Shown: piece after piece, positions 1 to 9,214 of the stretch
Position numbering within the stretch: the first letter of the stretch is position 1
Layout of the letters: each line of letters opens with the position of its first letter
Assembly: GCA_012295275.1 (NCBI GenBank)
Contig: CM022679.1
Span: forward strand, 20,216,342 to 20,276,341
Direction of reading: 5' to 3'
From: Chrysomallon squamiferum
Lineage: Eukaryota > Mollusca > Gastropoda > Neomphalida > Peltospiridae
Length of the DNA stretch: 60,000 nucleotides
The notes under the pieces: generated by a model
Seen by the model: only the letters and a program-made list of their open reading frames with translations
What the model was told of the DNA's origin: nothing
Database searches by the model: none
Position numbers and translations under genes: made by a program

Positions 1-52
1 ATCAAGGGACTTTTCTGTGGGACAGCGGAGAGCCGATGGTGTTTGTGAACTG
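1..52 (+). CDS. GRL101-like: GRL101-like exon, C-type lectin core (partial)
   Basis: Frame starts at base 3 and reads [14 protein letters not shown] up to the donor GTAAGC at 53. It ends in phase 2, splitting the Trp codon that base 762 completes. This is the WxxG..P..F.NW strand of a CTLD. The rest of the domain lies before the window. Confidence 0.85.
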
Positions 53-1091
53 GTAAGCGCCTACCATAATCCTTGATACTGCTGATATAAAACTTGAAAG
101 TGCGGTTAAAAAACATGGATAAATAGCAGACTATTAACCAGCTGGACTAAATCGTTCTCTCGCATTTTTTCTTTTCTTTCCTTCTTTCTTTATCTTTTTT
201 TTTTTTTTTGGTCTCTCTCTCTTCATAAGAGCTGCGGATATCAATTTTATCACATTAGTGTCAGCCAGACAGTGATCTATATTAGCAAAAGACACGTCAA
301 CTGTTTTCCTGTCTGTGTGAGATCACTTTCAGTCGACATGAAATAAAAAGTTTAGGGTTAAATAAATGCTAGTTTAAATTGTTTATCATTTTAATTTTTG
401 TCCCTGGAATCACTACAATTACGTCAGTTGTTTATCAACTTTGAAATTGGCGATGAGATCGAAAGATTTATTAATCACAGGATTGCCAGTATATGAAAAA
501 TAATATTTACAGAATTACATGAAACGTTTTTGAACATACATGGATTCATTTGTATTATTTATTTATTTATTTATTTATTTTTATTATTATTATTATTATT
601 ATTATGATAAATCTGTAATAACCGATAGTCTTGAAATTAATATCGCTTCTGAAGTCTTGGATCCGCAAATATGTCTTAAAGAGACGATATTTTGTATTTT
701 ACTTATTACCTGAGGAATCTAGAAAATATTTCTGCTGTCAATAAATTTAAATGTTTTTCAGGGACAACAAAGAGATGTGTACGAATTCCACTCAGCCAGA
801 TGGCGTGAAAATTGAAAACTGCGTATCATGGAAGGTAACTCGAAACACGCGATGTGGCTGGCACGATGTTGGCTGTGGAGATCCTATAGGGAGTGCCTAC
901 ATATGTGAAAAACAGTCTAACAACGTCATTGTACATGATGGTATTAATTGTAAGCGTTACATCATCAAACATACATAATACAAGATAGATAAAAATGTAG
1001 CTGACAAACCGAAAAACAAAACAAAACAAACAAACACAAGAAACCCAAATCAAACCAAAATAAAATAAAACAAAACAAAACAAAACAAAAC

Positions 1092-1143
<52 letters not shown>

Positions 1144-1146
1144 TAA

Positions 1147-1179
<33 letters not shown>

Positions 1180-1843
1180 GTAATAAGAGTAAAATTATAT
1201 ATTAATTTAAGAATATGGTCTAACTCATCAAAATAAATATAAGTTTATGTTTTTATTTTTCCTTTTTAGTGACTCCGAAGTTACAAAGAGCCGTTTCATT
1301 GGATGTGACATGGTCCAAGCTGGCGACAACTTTCATGTGTGAAAACGAGGAATACATATCATCTTCGTTTGTGTGTGATAACATAAAACATTGCCAAGAT
1401 GGGAGTGATGAAGTTAACTGTGGTATGTGCTGCTGGATTGTTTTAAACCACGTTTTGATCTTTGCAAAATGCTTATCATACAAACAGATGTATAGAAATA
1501 ACTTAACACACAATACACAAGTGACTCATACACTCACGTACATATAGGTTTGCTTTATAAATACGATAGATTAAACTTATATTCTGATATAGGTAAATTG
1601 CAAAAAATGTGCATCGTAGATTAGTAAAGAGCAGTTTCTGTATAATTAACAATTTGCATAGAATAAACTTCACAGAAGTCTATTCTCATTAAAATAATAC
1701 ACACTCACCCAGTCTCACTCACACACATAGATAGAAACTCACATACATACATACACACTGACATTTAAGATTATCCCATTAGCACCTTGAATTGAGACCG
1801 AATCGCGTAGTAGAAAGATGTATTTTTATTTGTTTCTTCTTTA

Positions 1844-1881
<38 letters not shown>

Positions 1882-3526
1882 TTACATGAAAAGACATTTT
1901 TAAACTGCTACTATCTAAAGACTGGCTAAACAAATAAAATATATCATGAAAGTATGCGAAATATAATTAGACTATTATTTCTATCACCAAAAATATTCTT
2001 CAGTCGTGTGAATCTTTTCTACGTTTTGCTTGCAATTTGAATATTGGTATTGTTATTGCGAAGATCTGCAGTTGGAAAGTAATAAATTTACAGTATAGGA
2101 AAACAATGTGATATTTATAAAAATTATCAAAATCATACTGCATTAAAATAATGTTAAACAAGTTTCTTTTAATAGGGAATAGTTTTATTTTGAAGGTAAA
2201 GGATGCGACTGGAGTCAGTATGAATGTGCAAATGGAAACTGTATTTCATTGAATTTCTACTGTGATTTCAGAGACGACTGTGGAGATAACTCGGACGAAA
2301 AAGATTGTGGTGAGCTGTATATTTAAAATTTGTTTGTTAGTTTGTTTACAGTTTAGGTAATGAGCGTCGTATACATTTATTTTATACCTGGTGTTGTCTG
2401 ATTTGTTTTAATTGTGCCATTCAAAGCAAATATGCTACAGGCTGATTACTTTAAGGTTTCATTTCTTTTCTTTTCACTAAAGTTCGAGAAGATTGTCCAA
2501 TCTCGATGTTTCAGTGTGAAAACAAACAATGTCTGCCAATGTCAGCTCGGTGTAATTTACAAGAAGACTGTGTTGATAAAACAGACGAAGCAGACTGTGG
2601 TAAGTAAATCCTTGTTCTAACCCTTATTTTTAATCCTTGTTATAACCCTTATTTATAATCCTTAATATAACTATCATTTATAATCCTTGTTATAACTATC
2701 ATTTATAATCCTTGTTATAACCCTTATTTATAATCCTTGTTATAACCCTTATGTATAATCCTCGGTATAACCCTTATTTATAATCCTTGCTATAACCCTT
2801 ATTTATAATCCTTGTTATAACCCTTATTTATAATCCTTGTTATAATTGTCATTTATAATCCTTGTTATAACTATCATTTATAATCCTTGTTATAACTATG
2901 ATTTATAATCCTTGTTATAACTGATTTATAATCCTTGTTATAACTATCATTTATAATCCTTGTTAAACACGTTTTTTTATAATCCTTGTTATTTAACACG
3001 ACGTATCATTTATAATCCTTGTTATAGCTATCATTTATAAAATCCACAACGATAACAACAACAACTACTCCTACTACTAATATCACCATTACTAGAACTA
3101 CCGTTCATACTGTTACTACTATTACTATTCTCACTACTCTACTACTTATTTTTCAATTATATACTAGTACTAATAATAAATATGATGACTGTTATAATAA
3201 TAATGATGACCATTATGATGACAATAATGACATTGATGACAATAATTGTATTTAAGTTATTATTATTATTATTGTTATTGTTATTATTATTGTTCTTGTT
3301 ATTATTACCATTGTTATTATTATTGTTATTATTATTATTATTACTATTATTATTATTGTCATTATTTCAGACAGCTGTCAAGGGTTTTTGTGCTATGATG
3401 GGACATGTATAGCAGACGAGTGGAGGTGTGATGGGTGGGTCGACTGTGCGGGTCAGATTAGCTATGAAGACGAGAATGTAGCTTTGGCTTGTCCCAATGG
3501 ATCCCATGTCATCCAGCTGGAACGTA

Positions 3527-3582
<56 letters not shown>

Positions 3583-6500
3583 ATGGATGACCTGAACGTT
3601 TAATATATATATTTTAGTTGAAAATGCCAGACACACACACACACACACACACACACTGTTTACAAAATATACAATAAACACATCAAGATATAAATGAAAT
3701 TTCACATACTTAGTTTTAGTCTTTTGTCCAGATTCAACGAACGATAATTCTCGAAACTTCTGCTACATTTATTATTATTAAAGTACGTTGTCTTTCAGAA
3801 TCGGAGTATAGATGCCATCTGATACCAGATAGATACGGGAAATTCCTTGGGCCCAGGAACATGACACATCTTCATAACTGTGGTGAAATTTTTAAGTAGC
3901 TCTATACCTTACATATTTAGGATTTTAATTTTAATTTATATAATTTTCCATATTAAAGCGTTTGTAACTTCAAAGTTTACTTGTTTGGGTTTTTTGTTGT
4001 TTTTTTGTTTTTGTTTTTTTGTTTTTCAAATATGCTCTCATTAAATTTATTGTGAAACATCTTAGATAATTATGAATTATAATATTTACAATAAAAGCTT
4101 TAATACTCTTATTAACAGACTATAAATTTGTTTATTTTGAAAAAGGCTCCCCTCGAAATATCTGTAATTATAAATGTTTCCAATGTTTCCTAAATATTTA
4201 ATTTTTTAATCATAGTCATCATCCTGTTTCTTCTTTTCTTTACAGACAAATATCCATGCAGATCAGAATTCTTCCGCTGTTCTGTCGATGGATACTGTAT
4301 CTCACCTCAGCTGGTTTGTAACGGAGTGCAAGACTGCCCAACCAAGAGTGACGAACTGAATTGCGGTGATAGTTATTATTATACTATTTTTTGATCTGGC
4401 GTTTTCTCTCTTTCTTTTTTTCTTCTCTTCATTTCTTTCTTTTTATATTTTCTTTTTAAATTTTTGGTTCCCTTTCCCCATTTATTTCCTTGCATGAAAA
4501 ATATATAAAAAGAAGAAGAAGAAAAATAAAAGAGTATGCTTTTTCTCTGTATTATATTTTATCGTTTGGTTTAGAAATAAAATATCACACTGAAATATAA
4601 ATGTTTATTTAAATTAATTATTATTAGTTTACACCACCACAGCAAAACTTTTAATATCGCACAGGTACCTCTTCTATCTTTAACGAGTAATCTATTTATT
4701 ATATTTCATTACATACTGATCCCTGTGTGAAACAATCCTTCATGTCGTGTTTTATTTTCATTTATGAATAAACAGCACGCATATTATAATTGAGAACAGA
4801 ATGAAGATTTAGTAAACACTAAATGGTACTTCACTGGATTTTATTCTCAGGTAACTTTACCTGTCCTGGTTACTTCAGATGTTCAACTGCGAAAACCTGT
4901 TTACAGATAGAAAGAGTGTGTGATGATGTCAAAGACTGTCTCTACGGAGACGATGAATTCTATTGTGACCATGACCAACACTGCCCACCTGGCTGTTTTT
5001 GTTTTGGCAGAATTGTTGACTGCAGTGACATTCAGTTTGACGGAAACTGGACAGATTTTCATCACGACATTAGAAAACTGGATCTCAGTGGATCCAAGTT
5101 GGATTCATTGCCTGAAAATTATTTTATGAATGAAAATCATAAGTTTAACGTTTTGGGTAGTCTGCTTCTTCAAAGCACTAACCTTAAAAAAGTGCCACGT
5201 CTTTTTAAAATGGCTAATCTTTATTTGTTAGATCTCAGTCACAATAACATTACCAAACTGAGTAACGGAACGTTTAGTGGTTTACGGAATCTAAATTATC
5301 TGAAGCTTGGCAACAATCCATTGTTAAAATTCATCGACAAGGACTGTTTTACAAGTCTTTCAAAATTAATCTATTTGGATCTGTCAAATACTGCACTAAG
5401 ATTTCTGAAAAAGAAGATGTTTGAAAATCTGAACAATTTAAATGTTCTTAATGTCTCAGGCAGCCTAATAACGTCGGTAGAAGATGATACATTTTTCAGC
5501 CTGAGCAGACTCGAAGTTTTGGACATTTCAAATAATCCCATTGAAATTTTTCACAGTGATATGTTTCATGGTTTGGAAAGCATTGAAAAATTGTACTCTC
5601 CATCTTACAAGTTCTGCTGCAGTGCCTTGTGGGCCAGGTACAAACTGGAAAGCGACGACTGCTTTTCTCTAGAAGATTCAATCTCTTCATGCGATGACCT
5701 CATGCAACGAAGCGTCCTTCGTGTGTTTATGTGGATCCTCGGTTTCAGTGCCTTGATAGGAAACACGATCGTCATCAGTTATCAACTGTTTTTCAAGAAG
5801 GGAATCGTTTGCCCAACTTACACTGTTTTTGTTACTAATCTAGGATTTTCAGATTTCTTTATGGGTTTGTATATGATAATTATATCGTCTGCTGATGCTA
5901 AGTATAGAGGAACTTATCTATGGCATGAACTTGAATGGAGGAACAGTTTGTGGTGTAAAATTGCTGGTTTTCTCGCCACTCTATCAAGCGAGGCATCCAT
6001 TGTTTTTGTATGTCTGATAACTACAGATCGCTTCCTTGTCATACGATTTCCATTTCGACAAATAACGTTTCGCCGGCGTTCCGCTACTATAACAGTCATC
6101 CTCGTCTGGATTGTTTCAGTAGTTATATCTGCCATTCCGTTAATACCGCCAATGGACGAGTGGGCTCTGTTTGGTCAAAATGGCGTTTGTTTAGCACTTC
6201 CGTTGTCTGCAGAAAAGCGACCAGGATGGCAATTTTCTACGTCCATCTTCATCGGATTTAATTTTTTAGCGTTTCTGTTCATAGCAGCCGGACAGTTGGG
6301 AATATATAAATCTATGATGAGTACAACAGTGATACGCGATAAAGTCAGATCATCTCAGGAAATCAAAGTAGCTAAGAGACTTTCTCTTATAGTGCTAACA
6401 GATTTTCTTTGCTGGTTTCCCGTTTGTGTAATGGGTAAGTTTACTATGCAATTTAAAACACTGTCTGTAACATGTATATAATACACATACATGACTTATT

Positions 6501-8125
6501 TTAACATTGACGCAAGTATTAGGTTTCATAAAAAAGACAAATAAAATATCTGTGTTTATATCATACTTAAATATGGCTAAGGATCATTTATGTAACGAGA
6601 CAATAAAGCCACTGTCGGTATCGACTGTATTTCTCTTTTTCGATTAGCTGTCAGTCGCAGGAAAGCATATACCACGGCCTACAGAGATTTAATAATATTA
6701 CTAATCACAGATTACTGATTTAAATATAAAATTTTATTTGTACGTCTGATTTATCAGGTCTGCTTGCACTCAGCGGATGGTCTATTGGCGGAGAGGTGTA
6801 TGCATGGACCGCAGTGTTTATTCTTCCAGTGAATTCAGCACTGAACCCATTTCTCTATACAATTCCAACACTGCTAGCAACATTAGTACGTATTTACATA
6901 CAACAAATGTATTATTTATTCAGAGTGTAGGAAAAACAATATAGGCCAATTTAATTTCTAACAGTTATTTATTATTAATATATTTAATTCGTAAAAGGAA
7001 ATTAATATTTTGTTCAAAGCAAAAAAACCACAATGAAAACCTTAAAAATATTAGGAAACAGTGTCGCTGGATTAACTAAATGTTTTATTATTTTTTAATT
7101 CGTTTTCTTCCTTTCAGAAAAATGAAGATACATCCGCATCAAAATGCGGTTCGTCTCGGATGAAACTGTGTAAGAAACTGTGTATGAAAGATGTTTTCTA
7201 TGCAGGAAAATACATTTACTGAAATTCAAAAAGAATTTCCTAAATTTCTCAAATTTCAGATTCTTTTGTGTCTTCTTCATTAATCCATTAAATAAGAGAA
7301 ATCAGATACAATAAAAAAGAAAGTAGTAATCAATCAATCAGTCAATCAATAAACTAATTGTATAAGAAATTTTTTGTGTCTATATAAAATCAATATAAGT
7401 TGGTTTATTATATATATGTATAAGATAATTTATGATATCTACATAAGATAATGCAAGATATATACTTAAAATAACTATCTGAAGTAGATATATTAAACTC
7501 TCTTATTATATCTACTTAAGATAGTTTATTATATATATATACATATTGAAAAATAAGTAGAAGAGTAGTGCGAGTAGTAAATCAGGATATATATATGACA
7601 GTTTATTATATCTACACAAGAAAAATTAAATATTTCAGCGCGGATGACACGTGGTGGTTTTTCTCAGAACAGAAGCTGTGTGTATGTGGGAGATCCAGAA
7701 TCCAGCATGGAGTCTTTCTTTGATCTGTTGAAACGTGGCATTCTCAGTCCCAGTCAAATACAATGGATTTGGGGTAACATCATATCGTCGCTGTCATCGC
7801 TTGATGTGAAATCTTCAGAAAAGAAAGGCGTCAAAATATTTGTTAGGATGAACGGAAATGTGAGAAACAAGACACATTTATAAAATATTTTGGGTTATAT
7901 TAAAAAAAATCATTGTCGCCATCACCATTATCATCATCATCATTGTTGTTTTCGATGTCGATGTGTGTGTTTTCTTTTCATTTGCAGATGCCTGTCAGAG
8001 TTTGTCTGTGTATGGTGGACAACAAGACAGAGGACACGGAAGAAAACGTAGAAACTGGAACAGGATCGCTAATTTACAGTACAGACAGTCAGTCTGGTGG
8101 TGCACGGAACACCTCATATCATTGA
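1..8125 (+). CDS. GRL101-like: GRL101-like receptor: CTLD-LDLa-LRR-7TM GPCR, 3' part (13 exons, spliced)
   Basis: Exons: <3-52, 762-949, 1270-1422, 2196-2309, 2483-2599, 3371-3523, 3799-3882, 4246-4365, 4851-6434, 6758-6885, 7118-7169, 7639-7859, 7988-8125. All joins keep frame and use GT-AG; 1033 residues plus stop, with the 5' end outside the window. Seen in order: C-terminal half of a C-type lectin domain (residues 1-75), LDLa repeats with SDE-type calcium acids (about 90-366), a Cys-rich LRR N-cap, about seven LRRs (395-590), a Cys-rich hinge (CCSALW), seven membrane helices (about 615-895) and a cytoplasmic tail. GPCR marks are DRF after TM3, CWFP in TM6 and NPFLY in TM7. LDLa plus LRR plus rhodopsin-like 7TM is the GRL101/relaxin-receptor (type C LGR) plan; GRL101 is from Lymnaea. 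The ligand is unknown. The lectin module suggests glycan or microbial recognition, which is inference. Confidence 0.9.
541..604 (+). repeat. (ATTT)n / (ATT)n microsatellite in intron
   Basis: Tandem ATTT followed by ATT triplets in the CTLD intron of the GRL101-like gene. Confidence 0.85.
762..949 (+). CDS. GRL101-like: GRL101-like exon, CTLD calcium/sugar site and C-terminus
   Basis: Phase 2 to 1, acceptor TTTTTCAG, donor GTAAGC. Encodes the CTLD long loop with a QPD triplet followed by ENCVSW, then GWHDVGC (the WND-type calcium motif as WHD) and the closing YICEK. QPD with W-x-D is the galactose-type calcium site in classical C-type lectins, so binding could be functional. The ATG at 751 is intronic and not a start. 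Confidence 0.88.
1016..1176 (+). repeat. (AAAAC)n-(AAT)n-(AAAT)n compound array
   Basis: Three adjacent simple repeats in the intron between the CTLD exon and LDLa 1. Confidence 0.88.
1270..1422 (+). CDS. GRL101-like: GRL101-like exon, LDLa repeat 1
   Basis: Phase 1 to 1, 51 codons. Acceptor is TTTTTAG and donor GTATGT. Holds a linker and then an LDLa-type Cys pattern ending [10 protein letters not shown], the calcium-binding acidic cluster of the family. Confidence 0.85.
2196..2309 (+). CDS. GRL101-like: GRL101-like exon, LDLa repeat 2
   Basis: Phase 1 to 1, 38 codons, acceptor TTTTGAAG, donor GTGAGC. A complete LDLa with six Cys, ending [11 protein letters not shown]. Confidence 0.9.
2483..2599 (+). 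CDS. GRL101-like: GRL101-like exon, LDLa repeat 3
   Basis: Phase 1 to 1, 39 codons, donor GTAAGT. A complete LDLa ending [12 protein letters not shown] 25-bp minisatellite begins a few bases after its donor. Confidence 0.9.
2607..3045 (+). repeat. 25-bp minisatellite adjoining a splice donor
   Basis: About 16 imperfect copies of TAATCCTTGTTATAACCC plus ATTTA variants. The array starts within about 8 bases of the GTAAGT donor at 2600 and fills half of the intron. Confidence 0.9.
3250..3366 (+). repeat. (ATT)n array serving as polypyrimidine tract
   Basis: Interrupted TTA/TTG triplet array running to within a few bases of the TTTCAG acceptor of the exon at 3371. The long Leu-rich ORF over it is an artefact. 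Confidence 0.9.
3371..3523 (+). CDS. GRL101-like: GRL101-like exon, divergent LDLa repeat 4
   Basis: Phase 1 to 1, 51 codons, acceptor TTATTTCAG, donor GTAATT. LDLa-like Cys spacing ([15 protein letters not shown]), but the calcium-binding loop is longer than usual and lacks the SDE triplet. (ATT)n arrays lie directly on both sides. Confidence 0.8.
3526..3579 (+). repeat. (ATT)n array directly after a splice donor
   Basis: Starts two to three bases into the intron after the donor GTAATT at 3524. With the upstream array it brackets the LDLa-4 exon. Confidence 0.92.
3799..3882 (+). CDS. GRL101-like: GRL101-like linker exon, two cysteines
   Basis: Phase 1 to 1, 28 codons, acceptor TCTTTCAG, donor GTGAAA. 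Only two Cys, so it is not a full LDLa; it could pair with Cys of the previous exon or be a degenerate module. Included because both splice sites and phase fit. Confidence 0.6.
4246..4365 (+). CDS. GRL101-like: GRL101-like exon, LDLa repeat 5
   Basis: Phase 1 to 1, 40 codons, acceptor TTTACAG, donor GTGATA. Complete LDLa ending [11 protein letters not shown]. Confidence 0.9.
4851..6434 (+). CDS. GRL101-like: GRL101-like main exon: LDLa 6, LRRs, hinge, TM1 to TM6
   Basis: A 1584-nt exon in phase 1 to 1. It opens with an LDLa ending [10 protein letters not shown], then an LRR N-cap ([14 protein letters not shown]), about seven LRRs of the LxxLxLxxN type, a hinge with CCSALW and a second Cys cluster, and TM1 starting near 5720. 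TM3 ends in [10 protein letters not shown] (DRY variant) and TM6 holds FLCWFPVC. The donor GTAAGT at 6435 cuts TM6. The in-frame ATG at 4823 is upstream of the acceptor and is not a start. Confidence 0.93.
6758..6885 (+). CDS. GRL101-like: GRL101-like exon, TM6 end and TM7 with NPFLY
   Basis: Phase 1 to 0, acceptor TTATCAG, donor GTACGT. Encodes extracellular loop 3 and TM7 with [10 protein letters not shown], the NPxxY motif of rhodopsin-type receptors. Confidence 0.92.
7118..7169 (+). CDS. GRL101-like: GRL101-like short exon, cytoplasmic tail
   Basis: Phase 0 to 1, 52 nt, acceptor CCTTTCAG, donor GTAAGA. Ser/Lys-rich (ending SSRMKL plus one base). Reading past the donor reaches a stop at 7220, so retention of this intron would give a shorter tail. 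Confidence 0.75.
7639..7859 (+). CDS. GRL101-like: GRL101-like exon, conserved-looking tail block
   Basis: Phase 1 to 0, acceptor ATATTTCAG, donor GTGAGA. Encodes [17 protein letters not shown] and then a Trp/Ile-rich amphipathic stretch ([12 protein letters not shown]). The regular hydrophobic spacing suggests a structured or protein-binding tail segment. The in-frame ATG at 7644 is internal. Confidence 0.8.
7988..8125 (+). CDS. GRL101-like: GRL101-like last exon, C-terminus
   Basis: Phase 0, acceptor TTTGCAG. 45 codons then a stop; acidic ([12 protein letters not shown]) then Ser/Thr-rich, with possible phosphorylation sites. A second long frame through the same bases is an overlap without splice support. 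Confidence 0.75.
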   Translation: MPVRVCLCMVDNKTEDTEENVETGTGSLIYSTDSQSGGARNTSYH

Positions 8126-8454
8126 CTCGTACAAAACCAAACAATACAGAGAATGGGTACTTGTAATTGCACACTGACATCAGACTTTCGTATATATAAT
8201 TATATACACTAAGTTTTACAATATATCTCTCCTTTAATTTCATCAATAGTTTTCCTGCACTGATTTGACTCTCAAAAGATATTAATATGAAAAGACATTA
8301 AGGAAAATACAAAACTTTTTGATCGTTTGATTCCAGAGTATATAAAATATTCGTGATGGAGAGAGAGATGCACGCCAGAAGAATACACTGTTGTTGTTAT
8401 TTTGTGTGTGCGTTTTTCAATTTTTTAAAATGAAGTAACCCAGCTGATGGTTGA

Positions 8455-8485
<31 letters not shown>

Positions 8486-8737
8486 TTCTGCTTATAGAAG
8501 TTTATTGTTTGTTGGATTTTTTTATTTAATTCATTATTATTATTATTATTACTTTTTTAATCATCTTCATGGTTTAAAAGACGGATATATATTATCAAAA
8601 AGCCTCATGCTTAATGCTCTTCACAAAGTTCTTCATCGTGATTTGTATTAGGTATCTTTGTTATTTCCAAGTGAAGTTTAGAGATGCATACAATGTTAGA
8701 TAATAAATGTTATAGATATAATGTCAACAAAGATATT
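8126..8737. other. Intergenic gap between convergent GRL101-like and TLR genes
   Basis: Holds the 3' flanks of both genes. TTTATT on the + strand near 8502 and 8521 gives AATAAA on the - strand, candidate poly(A) signals for the TLR. A T-run of about 20 lies at 8457. I found no clear AATAAA for the + strand gene close to its stop. No other gene seen. Confidence 0.6.
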
Positions 8738-9214
8738 TTATTCTGTCTCAATCGCCGTAACGAAACGTTGCCAGAAGATTTCAGTATTTTCTTCAGGTAT
8801 GTACTCAATATATGAATCGTTCTGAATCAAGTTTAGTATTTCGTGTGGAATATACCGACTAGGAATCCTGTCCAGCATGAGAACAAGTAAAACATCTCTC
8901 CCAGTGTGCACAGACTCGTGAAGTGCCATCTGCATTTCATACTCACACCATTCACTCTGTAGGAAATGCTTGGACAGTACGAGCACGGTTTTTCTGCTCT
9001 CTTTCACCGACTTTACTATGTTCGAAGCTATCGGGTGGCCAGGAAGAAAATCTCTCTTGTGAATTATCAGTTTTTTACCTCTCCTCTTTTCCACCATTGT
9101 TATCATCTCTCTGTGTACGAAATTTTCGTCTCCTTCAGCGTATGAAATGAAAGCATCGAACTGGAAATTGGTTCTGGATTCTGGTTTGTTTTGGAAATGT
9201 TTAAAATGATTCAT
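8738..9214 (-). CDS. TIR domain segment of the disrupted TLR
   Basis: 158 codons with all three TIR boxes: FDAFISY, RDFLPG and FW near the end. The domain itself is intact. If expressed alone from its Met it would be a small cytosolic TIR protein, but no promoter evidence is visible, so it is best read as part of the broken TLR. Confidence 0.75.
   Translation of the reverse strand: MNHFKHFQNKPESRTNFQFDAFISYAEGDENFVHREMITMVEKRRGKKLIIHKRDFLPGHPIASNIVKSVKESRKTVLVLSKHFLQSEWCEYEMQMALHESVHTGRDVLLVLMLDRIPSRYIPHEILNLIQNDSYIEYIPEENTEIFWQRFVTAIETE

Noticed and set aside
2607-3045. Telomere-like TAACCC in the minisatellite
   Set aside because: The unit is 25 bp with TAACCC only as part of it; not (TTAGGG)n.
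3182-3412. Long Leu-rich ORF
   Set aside because: It is the (ATT)n array read in frame, then runs into the LDLa-4 exon in the wrong frame.
7913-8166. Alternative frame through the last GPCR exon
   Set aside because: Only the frame from 7988 in phase 0 continues the spliced receptor.
8923-9150. + strand ORF over the TIR domain
   Set aside because: Antisense shadow of a well-supported TIR domain.
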